NCBI RefSeq assembly: GCF_000755145.1
Contig: NZ_CP009228.1
Span: 1,409,693-1,473,692, forward strand
DNA from: Treponema putidum
GTDB lineage: Bacteria > Spirochaetota > Spirochaetia > Treponematales > Treponemataceae
Length of the DNA stretch: 64,000 bases
Direction of reading: 5' to 3'
Made by a program: the position numbers and the translations under genes. How positions within the stretch are numbered: the first letter of the stretch is position 1; each line of letters opens with the position of its first letter. Below the pieces are notes generated by a model. That model worked only from the letters and a program-made list of their open reading frames with translations. It ran no database searches and was not told where the DNA came from. Of the stretch, positions 1 through 8,876 are shown one piece after another.

Positions 1-628
1 AAAATAAAACTCCTGACAGAATCAAACACATAAGCGACCAAAGCCCTTGATTTTTCATACGGTGGGTAACTTCAACCCTATGAATGCCTGAGCTTACGAC
101 TGTTGTGTCTGAAATAAGCCCTAGATTATCGCCGAAACATGAGCCGCCTGCAATTGCTGCAATGCTTAAAACCATGTTTCCGTTTAAAATGTGGGTCATC
201 CACAAGAAAATGGGAGCACATGCTGCAAAGGTTCCCCATGAGGTTCCGGTTGCAACCGACAATACTGAGGAAACCAAAAAAGCAACAAGGGCTACAGTTC
301 TGGCGGAAATTCCTATATGTAGGCTTAAGGTAATAATGGAAGCTCCGACTCCTGTGGACATAAAGGCATCAGCCATAGCATAGGCAAACATAAGGATAAA
401 AAACACCAACTGCATTTCCTTAACATTGTCTATGGCAGAGTTTAAAATATCATTGAATTTGAATTTTTCGGTTATCATAGCGACTATGGAAGCGTAGATT
501 ACGGCTATGGGGGCTATGATTAAAATGTCCAGCTTAAATCCTAAAGCAGTTGAAAAAGATTCTATGTTTGAAATCATCATCAAACCTGCAAGCAATAAGA
601 CCGGAGAGAGCTTAAAAAAAGCGCGCAT
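1..628 (-). CDS. NhaC-family Na+/H+ antiporter, cut off by the window edge
   Basis: The reading frame opens at an ATG at 628 with an AGGAGA ribosome binding site just upstream and runs off the left edge, so only about 209 N-terminal residues are present. They are strongly hydrophobic with several membrane segments. They contain GTSWGTFAACAPIF and FGDNLGLISDTTVVSSG, which match the GTSW and GD-N-x-ISDTT signatures of NhaC-type antiporters. Such proteins exchange Na+ for H+ across the inner membrane, sometimes coupled to organic acids such as malate/lactate, so the substrate is uncertain. An extended -10 (TGATATACT, hexamer at 660-665 on the minus strand) would give a leader of about 25 nt. Confidence 0.8.
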   Translation of the reverse strand, partial: MRAFFKLSPVLLLAGLMMISNIESFSTALGFKLDILIIAPIAVIYASIVAMITEKFKFNDILNSAIDNVKEMQLVFFILMFAYAMADAFMSTGVGASIITLSLHIGISARTVALVAFLVSSVLSVATGTSWGTFAACAPIFLWMTHILNGNMVLSIAAIAGGSCFGDNLGLISDTTVVSSGIHRVEVTHRMKNQGLWSLMCLILSGVLF

Positions 629-659
629 AAAGTCTCCTTTTATGTGAAATAGGGATGCT

Positions 660-665
660 AGTATA
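660..665 (-). promoter_or_regulatory. Extended -10 promoter for the NhaC-like gene
   Basis: TATACT preceded by TGA on the minus strand forms an extended -10. No good -35 is visible. It lies 32 nt upstream of the ATG at 628, which also has a clear AGGAGA ribosome binding site. Confidence 0.4.
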
Positions 666-736
666 TCATATTTATAAAAAAAAGTGTATAGGATAATTGC
701 ACAGGCAGTTGCTACATACAATACGGAAATTACCTA

Positions 737-765
737 TTGACAAAAAGAGATTAAAGCTACATCAT
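737..765 (+). promoter_or_regulatory. Promoter placing the start site at the pgsA-like ATG
   Basis: A perfect TTGACA (737-742) is followed after 17 bp by CATCAT (760-765, 4 of 6 matches to TATAAT). Seven nt separate this -10 from the ATG at 773, so transcription would begin at or 1 nt before the start codon. No Shine-Dalgarno sequence precedes the ATG. Confidence 0.45.
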
Positions 766-772
766 ATAGGGT

Positions 773-1366
773 ATGAAGCTGTCTAATATTTTTACATCAT
801 CGAGGCTGGTGCTGGCTCCCATAATCTATGTTTTATATTTTCTGCCGGATTGGATTCCTTTTATAAGCCCTAAAATTACTATCCTCATTATAATCCCGAT
901 TTTTATCTTTATGGAATTTACCGATTTTTTGGACGGCTATTATGCAAGGCTGCATAATCAGGTGGATGAGTTCGGAAAAATATTTGATCCCTTTGCGGAT
1001 GTGGTTGCAAATGTAACCGTTTTATTTTGTTTTTTAATGGACGGCTTTTTGTTTGCTCCCTTCTTTTTAATTATAGTTTACCGCGAATTCGGTATCATGT
1101 TTTTGAGGATGAAGGCCCGCGGAGAAGGCATAACGATAGGAGCCAAGATGGGCGGAAAAACAAAGACCGTTCTTTACATTATAGCAGCAAGTGTTTCAAT
1201 GTTTTTAAAACTTGAACGGATCTACACATTTTTACCTCCGGCTTTTACCCGATATATTCTTTATTTTAATTGGCTTCTTTATTTTGCAGCGGTTATCTTA
1301 TCGCTCGCTTCATTTACCGATTATATTACTTCATATTTAAAGACAAGGAGGATTGCCGATGAATAA
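773..1366 (+). CDS. pgsA: CDP-alcohol phosphatidyltransferase, PgsA-like
   Basis: This 197-residue integral membrane protein carries the family signature D-x2-DG-x2-AR-x8-G-x3-D-x3-D around residues 50-75 (FTDFLDGYYAR ... GKIFDPFAD). All metal-binding aspartates are present. Family members swap CMP from a CDP-alcohol for another alcohol. Length and sequence best fit phosphatidylglycerophosphate synthase of phospholipid synthesis, but another acceptor is possible. Several hydrophobic helices follow the motif. There is no ribosome binding site, and a TTGACA-type promoter ends 7 nt before the ATG, suggesting a leaderless message. The 3' end overlaps the next gene by 8 nt, so the two are translationally coupled. 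Confidence 0.8.
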   Translation: MKLSNIFTSSRLVLAPIIYVLYFLPDWIPFISPKITILIIIPIFIFMEFTDFLDGYYARLHNQVDEFGKIFDPFADVVANVTVLFCFLMDGFLFAPFFLIIVYREFGIMFLRMKARGEGITIGAKMGGKTKTVLYIIAASVSMFLKLERIYTFLPPAFTRYILYFNWLLYFAAVILSLASFTDYITSYLKTRRIADE

Positions 1367-1589
1367 TCAGGACGAATTTAAATTTGAGATTACAAAAAGC
1401 TATGGAACTATCTCCGAGGGGAAGGGCGGTTGGAAGACCGAACTCAACGAGGTATCATGGAACGGCCGGGACCCTAAATTCGATATAAGGCCTTGGTCAC
1501 CCGATCACCAAAAAATGGGGAAGGGTATTACCCTTACAAGGGATGAGCTTACGGCCTTAAAAAAACTTTTGGACGAAGCCGGGATTTAG
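1359..1589 (+). CDS. YdbC-type PC4-like nucleic-acid-binding protein
   Basis: This 76-residue protein starts at ATG 1359, chosen because AGGAGG at 1346-1351 is 7 nt upstream. The in-frame TTG at 1353 would sit only 1 nt from it. The sequence (WKTELNEVSWNG, KFDIRPWSPDHQKMGKGITL) matches the YdbC family seen in Lactococcus, whose fold resembles the single-stranded-DNA-binding PC4/p15 coactivator. A role in binding single-stranded DNA or RNA in the cytoplasm is inferred from that family. It overlaps the PgsA-like gene by 8 nt. The pairing with a lipid synthase has no obvious functional logic and may only reflect shared transcription. Confidence 0.75.
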   Translation: MNNQDEFKFEITKSYGTISEGKGGWKTELNEVSWNGRDPKFDIRPWSPDHQKMGKGITLTRDELTALKKLLDEAGI

Positions 1590-1603
1590 CTGCCGGCCGG
1601 GCA

Positions 1604-3181
1604 CTACTTTACTTTTTGGCAGGCCTCGACCGCAAGCCGGTCGCAGGCTTCGTTTAAGGGATTTCCTGCGTGGCCTCTTACCCAAATCCAGCTCGGCTTA
1701 ATCAGGGATGAAAGGGCATCCAGCTCTTGCCAAAGGTCTTGGTTTTTTACGGGCTGTTTTGAGGCCGTCTTCCAATTATTTTTTTTCCAGTTAAATATCC
1801 ACGAGCTTATACCCTGCTGTACGTATTGGGAATCGGTATGTACTGAAATGCTTTCATAGTTCAAGGTTTCGCAGGATTTGCCTGCTAAGAATGCTTTCTC
1901 TTTTATCTTTTTTAATGCCCTTATAACAGCCATGAGTTCCATGCGGTTATTGGTGGTAGAGCTTTCGCCTCCATTTTCTCTGCATATTTCTTCTTTTGAA
2001 TCCTTGTTTACTATTATGTAAGCCCAGCCTCCGGGGCCGGGGTTGTTGGAGCAGGCTCCATCGGTGTATATTTCGATATTCATTTTGTCCTTATTAGAGG
2101 TAAAGATGTTTGTGTCTGTAAAACAATTTCGGTATTCTTGATAAATACGGAGTATTTCGGTTTTAGTTTCTTCCCAGCCCAAACAGGGATCGGTTATGGA
2201 TTTACCGTATTCGGTGCTTTCCCTTGCTTTTTCGATCGATGTTTTTCCTTCTTGGATAAAGCTTTCAATCATGCAGCCCCTGATATAGTCAAGAGGCTCA
2301 TTTTTATCGAAGCGGAGTTTTAAACTTTCTTCAAAGATGCCTATCTGTTTTTTCGGGTCTTTTCCCGAATTTCCGTGGGAACAGTCTATTATTATGCTCG
2401 GTTCAAGCATTTTTTCTTTCATAAGAGATGCGGCTTTTACAACTTCTTCTCTATTGTAATTGGGTTTTGAAATTCCTCCCCTTAAAACCAAGTGAGTGTC
2501 GGGATTTCCCGTTGTGTGGATTATTGCCGAAAGTCCGTTCCGGGCAATGCCTACAAAGGCATGGGGCAGGCGGGAAACGATTACTCCGTTGACTGCTGCC
2601 GTTATGTCTCCGTAGGTGGTATTTTTAAAGCCGACCGGCATTGAAAGCCCTGAAGCTATTTCTCTGTGGATTTGACTTTCGGCCGAGCGGGCACCTATCG
2701 AAGCCCAGCTTACGAGGTCGGCAATGTATTGGGGAATCATAGGGTCTACCGTTTCGGAGGCGGCAGGAATACCCATTTCGGCAAGTTTAATCAAAAATTT
2801 TCTGGCCTTTTGAATTCCCCCTTCAATATTGATAAAACCGTCAAGTTCAGGCTCCACGATAAGACCCCTCCAGCCTAAAACGGTTCTGGGTTTTTCAAAG
2901 TAGGTGCGCATTATAATATAGAAAGAATCGGAGCATTTCTTTTTTAGCTCTAATAGGCGCATAGCATAATCCTCGGCTGCCTCCGTGTCGTGAATCGAGC
3001 AGGGGCCGGCTATGAGTAAAAAACGCTTATCCCTTCCGTTTATTATATCGCTGATTGTTTTGCGGGCTTCGGCTATAAAAGAATAAAGATAATCGGTCGC
3101 AGGTATTTTTTTTAGCATTTCGGCCGGAGAACTTATACAATGAATTCTCTCGATTCGGAGGTCAACAAGGTTACTTATCAT
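1604..3181 (-). CDS. DAHP synthase fused in frame to ribonuclease HI
   Basis: This single 525-residue frame encodes two enzymes. Residues 1 to about 355 are a class I (AroF/G/H) 3-deoxy-7-phosphoheptulonate synthase, the first shikimate-pathway step. They contain [33 protein letters not shown] and MIESFIQEG, which carry the metal and substrate ligands. Residues 367-525 are a complete RNase HI with DEDD residues in [30 protein letters not shown] and NEACDRLA. No stop separates them. Residue 367 is a Met (ATG at 2081-2083) preceded at 4 nt by AAGGA, so a free RNase HI could also be made by internal initiation. Only 2 nt separate this gene from thiI upstream. The two activities share no pathway, so the fusion is odd. 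Confidence 0.85.
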   Translation of the reverse strand: MISNLVDLRIERIHCISSPAEMLKKIPATDYLYSFIAEARKTISDIINGRDKRFLLIAGPCSIHDTEAAEDYAMRLLELKKKCSDSFYIIMRTYFEKPRTVLGWRGLIVEPELDGFINIEGGIQKARKFLIKLAEMGIPAASETVDPMIPQYIADLVSWASIGARSAESQIHREIASGLSMPVGFKNTTYGDITAAVNGVIVSRLPHAFVGIARNGLSAIIHTTGNPDTHLVLRGGISKPNYNREEVVKAASLMKEKMLEPSIIIDCSHGNSGKDPKKQIGIFEESLKLRFDKNEPLDYIRGCMIESFIQEGKTSIEKARESTEYGKSITDPCLGWEETKTEILRIYQEYRNCFTDTNIFTSNKDKMNIEIYTDGACSNNPGPGGWAYIIVNKDSKEEICRENGGESSTTNNRMELMAVIRALKKIKEKAFLAGKSCETLNYESISVHTDSQYVQQGISSWIFNWKKNNWKTASKQPVKNQDLWQELDALSSLIKPSWIWVRGHAGNPLNEACDRLAVEACQKVK

Positions 3182-3183
3182 CT

Positions 3184-4344
3184 TTAAAAACTCATCTTTT
3201 TTACTTCTCGTTGAGCATAGGCCTCTTCTAAAAGACTGTCTATTTCCATCCTATCGAAAATCTCGGCTGCATCTTTAAGGTTTGAGTATAAAATCGGATG
3301 TTTGGGTGAAAACATAACACAGCAATCTTCGTACGGCAAGATTGAGGTTTCGTAGGTGCCTATTTCCTTGGCTTTTATTGTAATTTCTTCCTTATCGAGT
3401 CCGATTAAAGGCCTAAAAACAGGAAATTCGGCATAAGAATTGGTTACGGTCAAGTTTTCTACCGTTTGGCTTGCAACCTGGGCAAGGCTTTCGCCGGTGA
3501 TAAGGCATTTGGAATTTATACCCCTTGCCGTCATATTTGCTATTTTCATCATGCAGATTCTCATCATCAAAGTTAAATAGGCTTCGGGGCTTTTTTCTCT
3601 GATTTGCTGCTGAACCTTTGTAAAGGGAATGATGTTGAGGTATCCGCCGAGGCCGTAATCGGCTAAAATGCCGGCCAGTTTTTCAACCTTAGCTTGGGCT
3701 TCGGGCGAAGTATAAGGGTAAGAGTGAAAATAAATATAGTCCAACTTCATTCCGCGGGTAAGCATTTTAAAGCCTGCAACGGGGGAGTCTATTCCTCCCG
3801 ATAGTAGTAAAAGTCCCCTTCCCGAACAGCCGCAGGGAAGCCCCCTCCGTCCCTTGTGCTCAAGGCCGTAGATAAAGGCCTTTTCTCTTACTTCGATGGA
3901 AATTACAATATCGGGATTATGAACGTCTACTTTTAAAATCCCTTCAGTGTGGATTACTCCTCCTACTTCCCGTGAAATTTCGTAGGAGGTTAGGGGAAAG
4001 GTCTTTTCGCCGCGGCGGGATTCTATTTTAAAGGTCTTAGCCCCCGCATTGCGGGCTTTTACGGCTTCGGCCTTAGCTGTTTCAGTAATGGATTCAATAG
4101 TTTTTTCGGCAGGAATGGCTTCGGCCCAGCCTGTAATGCCTATCAGCTTATTTAGGGCTTCTTCGGTTTTTTCTTTAAATTCGGGCTTGACGCTTACATA
4201 CATTCTTCCGGCTCGCACGCGTATATTGGGCCTAGCTTCGGGCAAATAGCTGCGTAAATTCTGCGAAAGCCGAATTTCAAAGTCTTTTAAATTCCCTTTT
4301 TTTAAGTTAATTTCGCCTATTTTTGCAAGATAGAAAAGTTCCAT
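3184..4344 (-). CDS. thiI: tRNA 4-thiouridine sulfurtransferase ThiI
   Basis: Starting at ATG 4344 gives 386 residues, matching short ThiI proteins that lack the C-terminal rhodanese domain. Upstream codons would add 33 residues outside the family consensus. A ferredoxin-like/THUMP N-terminal half (residues about 20-165) is followed by the PP-loop pyrophosphatase motif [10 protein letters not shown] near residue 185. ThiI transfers persulfide sulfur to U8 of tRNA and in many bacteria to the thiamine thiazole precursor. With no rhodanese domain, the sulfur carrier must be another protein. The gene lies 2 nt upstream of the DAHP synthase-RNase HI gene, so both are probably on one transcript. 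Confidence 0.9.
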   Translation of the reverse strand: MELFYLAKIGEINLKKGNLKDFEIRLSQNLRSYLPEARPNIRVRAGRMYVSVKPEFKEKTEEALNKLIGITGWAEAIPAEKTIESITETAKAEAVKARNAGAKTFKIESRRGEKTFPLTSYEISREVGGVIHTEGILKVDVHNPDIVISIEVREKAFIYGLEHKGRRGLPCGCSGRGLLLLSGGIDSPVAGFKMLTRGMKLDYIYFHSYPYTSPEAQAKVEKLAGILADYGLGGYLNIIPFTKVQQQIREKSPEAYLTLMMRICMMKIANMTARGINSKCLITGESLAQVASQTVENLTVTNSYAEFPVFRPLIGLDKEEITIKAKEIGTYETSILPYEDCCVMFSPKHPILYSNLKDAAEIFDRMEIDSLLEEAYAQREVKKMSF

Positions 4345-4410
4345 ATTTTTATATTTTATCTTAAAAATGCAAAAAAGTCCATCGGGGAAAATTTTATGCT
4401 TAATTTTATA

Positions 4411-4439
4411 TTGACCATTCAGTAAAAAAACTGTATCAT
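4411..4439 (+). promoter_or_regulatory. Sigma-70 promoter of the barrel-lipoprotein operon
   Basis: TTGACC (4411-4416), a 17-bp spacer and TATCAT (4434-4439) precede the ATG at 4458, which has GAGG at 4449-4452. The predicted start near 4446 leaves a leader of only about 12 nt. Confidence 0.6.
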
Positions 4440-4457
4440 TCAAGAGTTGAGGTGTTT

Positions 4458-5351
4458 ATGAAACCGATTAAAATTATTTTTTTGGTTATGTTTGTGTTTG
4501 TAAGTTTTTCGGCCTTTGCTTTTGAAGAAGGCTTTACTCTGGGTCTTAGAGCTAATTTTTCCGGTTCTTACACTGATCCACATATAAATGAGGCTGATAA
4601 AGAATATCTTGGTGCCGATTTTATGCGAGGTATGGCCGGTTTTATTGTGAACGGAGATGCCGAACTTACCTATATTTTTGATTCGAAAAGATACTTTAAT
4701 TATACAAATAACAATATTTTCGGAGGTCTTGGGCTCGCCTTTAACCTAGGTGTAGGGCAGGGCTTTTCAGGCCAGATTTCGGGATCAAGTCAGCAGCCAT
4801 TTACTGGAGCGGATGGAAAATCTTATAAAAAAGATATTGAAGTATATTGCCGTGTCTATATGTCACCCGTTATAACTTTTGGGACGAGCCTTAAAACAAT
4901 GCTTTTAAAGAACAGACTTGTTTTAGGTTTCGGCATAGGAGGAAAAATTCTGGCAGATCCGCAGCCCACTTATGAGCTTTATACTAATCTAAATGATGAA
5001 GAACTTGCCGCTTTAAAGGCGGAAAATATTGATTTTTCCTCTGAGACAGGAACTCTTTATATTTCGGAATCTATGATGAAAAAAATGAATCCTTTAAGCC
5101 TTCTTTTAAAGTTATCTATCGAATATAATCAGCCGATAATTTCTACAATGGGTTTGACAATAGGCGGATACTTGTCTTATTCCGTTTATAAGCCTGGATA
5201 TGTAGCTCTTCCTAAAAAGGTAGAAAAAGCTGCAATTATTAATGGTAACAAAAACGGTGTCGGTGTAAATTTTGAACGGGATCCTATAAAGTCATTTTTT
5301 ATGAATAACCTTGACTTCGGTATAAGTCTGGGGCTTTTATTTAAGGTGTGA
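4458..5351 (+). CDS. Exported protein, predicted outer-membrane beta-barrel
   Basis: This 297-residue protein starts at ATG 4458, 5 nt after GAGG. The GTG six bases earlier is too close to that site. Residues 1-21 form a signal peptide ending in AFA. The rest alternates glycine/aromatic-rich short strands such as FTLGLRANFSGS, IFGGLGLAFNLGVGQ and LDFGISLGLLFKV, typical of an outer-membrane barrel, and ends in a hydrophobic strand. No named family was recognised. It is followed after 8 nt by a huge lipoprotein gene, so the two are probably co-expressed and may act together at the cell surface. Function is unknown. Confidence 0.6.
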   Translation: MKPIKIIFLVMFVFVSFSAFAFEEGFTLGLRANFSGSYTDPHINEADKEYLGADFMRGMAGFIVNGDAELTYIFDSKRYFNYTNNNIFGGLGLAFNLGVGQGFSGQISGSSQQPFTGADGKSYKKDIEVYCRVYMSPVITFGTSLKTMLLKNRLVLGFGIGGKILADPQPTYELYTNLNDEELAALKAENIDFSSETGTLYISESMMKKMNPLSLLLKLSIEYNQPIISTMGLTIGGYLSYSVYKPGYVALPKKVEKAAIINGNKNGVGVNFERDPIKSFFMNNLDFGISLGLLFKV

Positions 5352-5359
5352 GGTGAAAT

Positions 5360-8300
5360 ATGAAAAACATAAGTGTTGTAAAAACTAAATTAACAAAAAG
5401 GTTTGCAGGTCTTATATTTGCAGGCTTTGTTTTGACATTGTTCAGCGCGTGTAAACCTGCTTTGGGATCTTCTTGGTATCCTCGTGTAAATGATGATATA
5501 GGAATGACAATGTATATAACCGAAATATCTGTTGCAGATAATCCTGTTGTCCCCGTCCTTTCCGAAACACCCATTGATGAAGCCGATAGATTAAATAAAT
5601 TTTCAAAAGCTAAGACCTATATTGTTACAGTTCCTTCTTCGGTTGAAGAGGTTTCTATCGATAATATAAAGGTTAAGGCTGTAAATTCCTTATCAAAGAT
5701 GGAACCTGTTTTAGTAGATGTAAAAATCAACGGAGAGGGGGCTCCTCTTGTTTCAGGTCAAACGGTACCTATTACAATAAAGGTTGCGGATAATGAGGGG
5801 AAATATGCTTCTATTGAGAAAATTATAAAGATTACACAAAGCGAACCCTATGATTTGGAATTGAAGAGCCTTAAAATTTGCGGTATAGATGCTATGCAGG
5901 GGGATATTAGTATCCCATATAAATATAGTACCATTGATCCTTCTAATATTGAGGCAAAATTTAAATATGGGGAAAATGAAACGGTTATACCTGTAGATGT
6001 GGAAAACTCGCCTGTCGAATTAAAAGAAAATGATACCGTAAATATAAAAATAATGGTTAAAGGGCAAAAGGGGCAGTATAAGGACTTTGAAAAAGTTATT
6101 GCTGTAACAAGAGAAGCAAAATCCGAAGACGAAGATGAGGCCTTGCAGCTTTTAGAAATGTATGTTCTAGGTATAAAGGCTGAGATAGGAAAAACCGCTC
6201 ATGTTCCGGAAAATACTCAAAGTCTTAATCCCGAAGATGTGGTCTTATCCTTTAAGAAATTCGGTTATATCCCTGCAGAAATAAGTCCTAAACCCGCAGT
6301 GTTTGGAAGTGAAGACATAATATCCTTAAAGCTTTCGGTAGCGGCAAAGGAAGGTAAATATCAAGCATGGGAAATGAACATTACCGTAAAGAAAAGTGCA
6401 GGAGTTTTATACAATCCTATAGATAAAAATGGGAATAAAAAATATGTAGTAAAAATAAATAACATAATAGAAAATGTTGACCCCTTCGATTATTATAATG
6501 AGAATTATGAATTTCCTGCTTCAAAATTTGATGAGTGGGTATTACATATGCCCAGTATGTCGGGTATTATTGCCTCGTACAAGTTCCAAGACGGAAGCTG
6601 GAGCGGGAATCCCGAAATGGTTGAAAACATTCCTTCATCAATCGGTTCCGGGTTTAAAGCAATTTCCAATGTAAAAATTTACCGGTATAAAACTAGAAAA
6701 GACCGAGGAAGTGCACACGGTACCGATGCCGAACTTGCACCAAATCCTCATGATAACCGATTCTATTTTTACCGTTTTACCGCAGATGCTTCAATGGGGA
6801 TAAAAGCCGACAATTCCATGTTCTGTGTGGATCGCTATTCCAAGTTCCTTTTTTATTATAGTGATCCGGCTAAGATAAAAAGTATTGCCGGCAGCAAGCT
6901 CCCTACGGAATGGACTGACTATGCTGCTGCTTCTATAGGTGATCACATCCAATTTAAAAAACCGTTTTATATGACCGACCCCGTCGGCTATGTAAAAGAA
7001 GATGGTAGTGTTGTAATGTACCAGTGGATTAAAGACAATATAAATGCAAGTAATTATCACGCCCAAGAAAATCCGGCTTTTACAAAGCCTGCCGAAAAAA
7101 AAGCAAATGGTGCGGGGTTTTCACCTTATAGAAATCCTATTGAGATAAAAAAGACTGAAGTTTCTACTGAAATAAATCCTAAATACACCGTTGCAGAACC
7201 TATGATAATGGGGCAGCCTGCCTCCGTATATGCTCATGTAGGGGATAATGTTTCCTTTGAGGTTAGAGTTCTTCCGTCACCCGAAGGAGAGAATCTTTCA
7301 TATCAGTGGTATAAGAGACTGAATGCAGACGGTTCTTCTGATGAAAAGATTGATGGAGCTGTAGGAGCTATATATGTACCGGATACTTCTGCCGAGATAG
7401 ATGCTTATTGTTACTGCATAATAAAGAATGAAAATACGGCTAATGGAAAAGTTACCGAGGTTAAATCGGAAGAGGCTAAATTCCGTTTAGTTCCCGGCAG
7501 CGGAGAAATTATAATTGATGCCGAATCTCCTAAGATATTGAAGCAGCCCGAAAGTATTAGTATAGCTATCGGTTCTTCTGAAGAAATAAGTCTATCCGTT
7601 CTTGCAGAATCCGTTGATGGAGGAAACCTAACATATCAGTGGTTTAAGGCTGATAATGAAGTTGATGCCGGTTCACCGATAAGTGATGCCGTCACTGAAA
7701 CTTATACATTTACCCCTGAAACATCTGCCGAGCATAACGACTTTTATTATTGTGAGGTTACAAATACAAATACAGGAGTAAACGGAAATAAGACAGCAAT
7801 TAAAAAGAGCTCCATAGTAAAGGTTTCCGTTGAAGCTTTATACCGTGTAAGTTTTTCGGTCTCAGGCGATGAAGGCGGTTTCCTTACAGCCCTGCATAAC
7901 GGAAAATCTATCGAATCGGATACATACATAAAAAAAGGCGAAAAGATTAGATTTATTGCAACACCCAAACCTAGGTATATCATAAATGGTTGGGAATGTG
8001 CGGGTGCTGCTTTCGAAGTTCCCTACGCTGATAAAACCCTTGCCGTATTAACGGTTGGAGCGGCAAATGCTGCCGTTTCGGTTTCTTTTGAGCCGAAGAT
8101 GCGCCTTACCATAAGACCCAAAATTGAAAATGAAAGTTTACAGTCGTGGTCAACGGCAGGTTGGGCAGATCATAAGAATCATAAATATATTGACGGTGCT
8201 CATTTTGCTCATGATCTTGCCGTTACGGTAAATGCAAATGGCGATACGGGCAACATACAATGGAAATACGACTTTCCCTTTGAAGGAAGCGGTTCAGGCG

Positions 8301-8818
8301 GTTGGTTTGACGGCGGATACGGTGAATATGTGAAAGAGAACGATTACATAGAACTAGGGGGGGATAAAGCAGATAATAATTTTGTTCTAGCTAAGGATTT
8401 CTCTGATTTTTCAGAAATGGATATTGTATTTAAAACCTATCTGATAAAATCAAACCGGCTTGATTATTGGCGATCGGAATGGACAACGGCTGGCGGTGGA
8501 CCGGTATACCCCAAGCAGCCCTTAGATAATAACAGCATCATTAAACTTGTCTACAACGAAACTACCGGAACATGGCGTTTAGATGCAGCTGCACTACAAC
8601 TTAATCAGCCGGAGCGTGTAACGATCTCCTATGATGAAAACTTTACCCTTGCCGATGGCGAAGAAAAAGACTTTGTTATTACGTATACGGTTAATAACAA
8701 CGGCTATAAACATGACGAAGACAAAAAATATAAAAATATGGACGATGGTGGAGAGAATGAAGCCAGTACACGCTCAAAAGGTACGGTAAAGGTAATTTAT
8801 ACAATCAGTTGGAAATAA
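5360..8818 (+). CDS. Large multidomain surface lipoprotein with Ig-like repeats
   Basis: The 1152-residue product has a lipoprotein signal peptide with lipobox LFSAC (Cys about residue 31). Three related beta-sandwich repeats of about 90 residues follow (roughly 55-350). Then comes a module around residues 380-595 that is shared with the next gene, two Ig-like domains (about 610-825) each with a YQW motif, and an InlB-B-like segment (GWECAGAAFE, about 830-910). A C-terminal region with many aromatic residues completes it. Such architectures suit a surface adhesin or ligand-binding protein, but no activity can be assigned. It starts 8 nt after the barrel gene with a GGTGA site and ends just before a strong terminator. 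Confidence 0.7.
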   Translation: MKNISVVKTKLTKRFAGLIFAGFVLTLFSACKPALGSSWYPRVNDDIGMTMYITEISVADNPVVPVLSETPIDEADRLNKFSKAKTYIVTVPSSVEEVSIDNIKVKAVNSLSKMEPVLVDVKINGEGAPLVSGQTVPITIKVADNEGKYASIEKIIKITQSEPYDLELKSLKICGIDAMQGDISIPYKYSTIDPSNIEAKFKYGENETVIPVDVENSPVELKENDTVNIKIMVKGQKGQYKDFEKVIAVTREAKSEDEDEALQLLEMYVLGIKAEIGKTAHVPENTQSLNPEDVVLSFKKFGYIPAEISPKPAVFGSEDIISLKLSVAAKEGKYQAWEMNITVKKSAGVLYNPIDKNGNKKYVVKINNIIENVDPFDYYNENYEFPASKFDEWVLHMPSMSGIIASYKFQDGSWSGNPEMVENIPSSIGSGFKAISNVKIYRYKTRKDRGSAHGTDAELAPNPHDNRFYFYRFTADASMGIKADNSMFCVDRYSKFLFYYSDPAKIKSIAGSKLPTEWTDYAAASIGDHIQFKKPFYMTDPVGYVKEDGSVVMYQWIKDNINASNYHAQENPAFTKPAEKKANGAGFSPYRNPIEIKKTEVSTEINPKYTVAEPMIMGQPASVYAHVGDNVSFEVRVLPSPEGENLSYQWYKRLNADGSSDEKIDGAVGAIYVPDTSAEIDAYCYCIIKNENTANGKVTEVKSEEAKFRLVPGSGEIIIDAESPKILKQPESISIAIGSSEEISLSVLAESVDGGNLTYQWFKADNEVDAGSPISDAVTETYTFTPETSAEHNDFYYCEVTNTNTGVNGNKTAIKKSSIVKVSVEALYRVSFSVSGDEGGFLTALHNGKSIESDTYIKKGEKIRFIATPKPRYIINGWECAGAAFEVPYADKTLAVLTVGAANAAVSVSFEPKMRLTIRPKIENESLQSWSTAGWADHKNHKYIDGAHFAHDLAVTVNANGDTGNIQWKYDFPFEGSGSGGWFDGGYGEYVKENDYIELGGDKADNNFVLAKDFSDFSEMDIVFKTYLIKSNRLDYWRSEWTTAGGGPVYPKQPLDNNSIIKLVYNETTGTWRLDAAALQLNQPERVTISYDENFTLADGEEKDFVITYTVNNNGYKHDEDKKYKNMDDGGENEASTRSKGTVKVIYTISWK

Positions 8819-8823
8819 ATTTT

Positions 8824-8860
8824 AAAAGCCGAAGCCTCCTCGTGAGCCTTCGGCTTTTTT
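8824..8860 (+). terminator. Rho-independent terminator after the large lipoprotein
   Basis: An 11-bp stem (AAAAGCCGAAG at 8824-8834 with CTTCGGCTTTT at 8848-8858) runs into a T tract, 6 nt after the stop codon. It separates the lipoprotein gene from the exported-protein gene at 8877. Confidence 0.85.
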
Positions 8861-8876
8861 CAAGTTTAGGAATCTT

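Noticed and set aside
1587..1606. GCCGGCCGGGC between the YdbC-like gene and the RNase HI end as a bidirectional terminator
   Set aside because: The stem is very short and lacks a T tract on either side.
4049..4249. Plus-strand frame inside thiI
   Set aside because: It is a shadow of the thiI THUMP region with no start signals.
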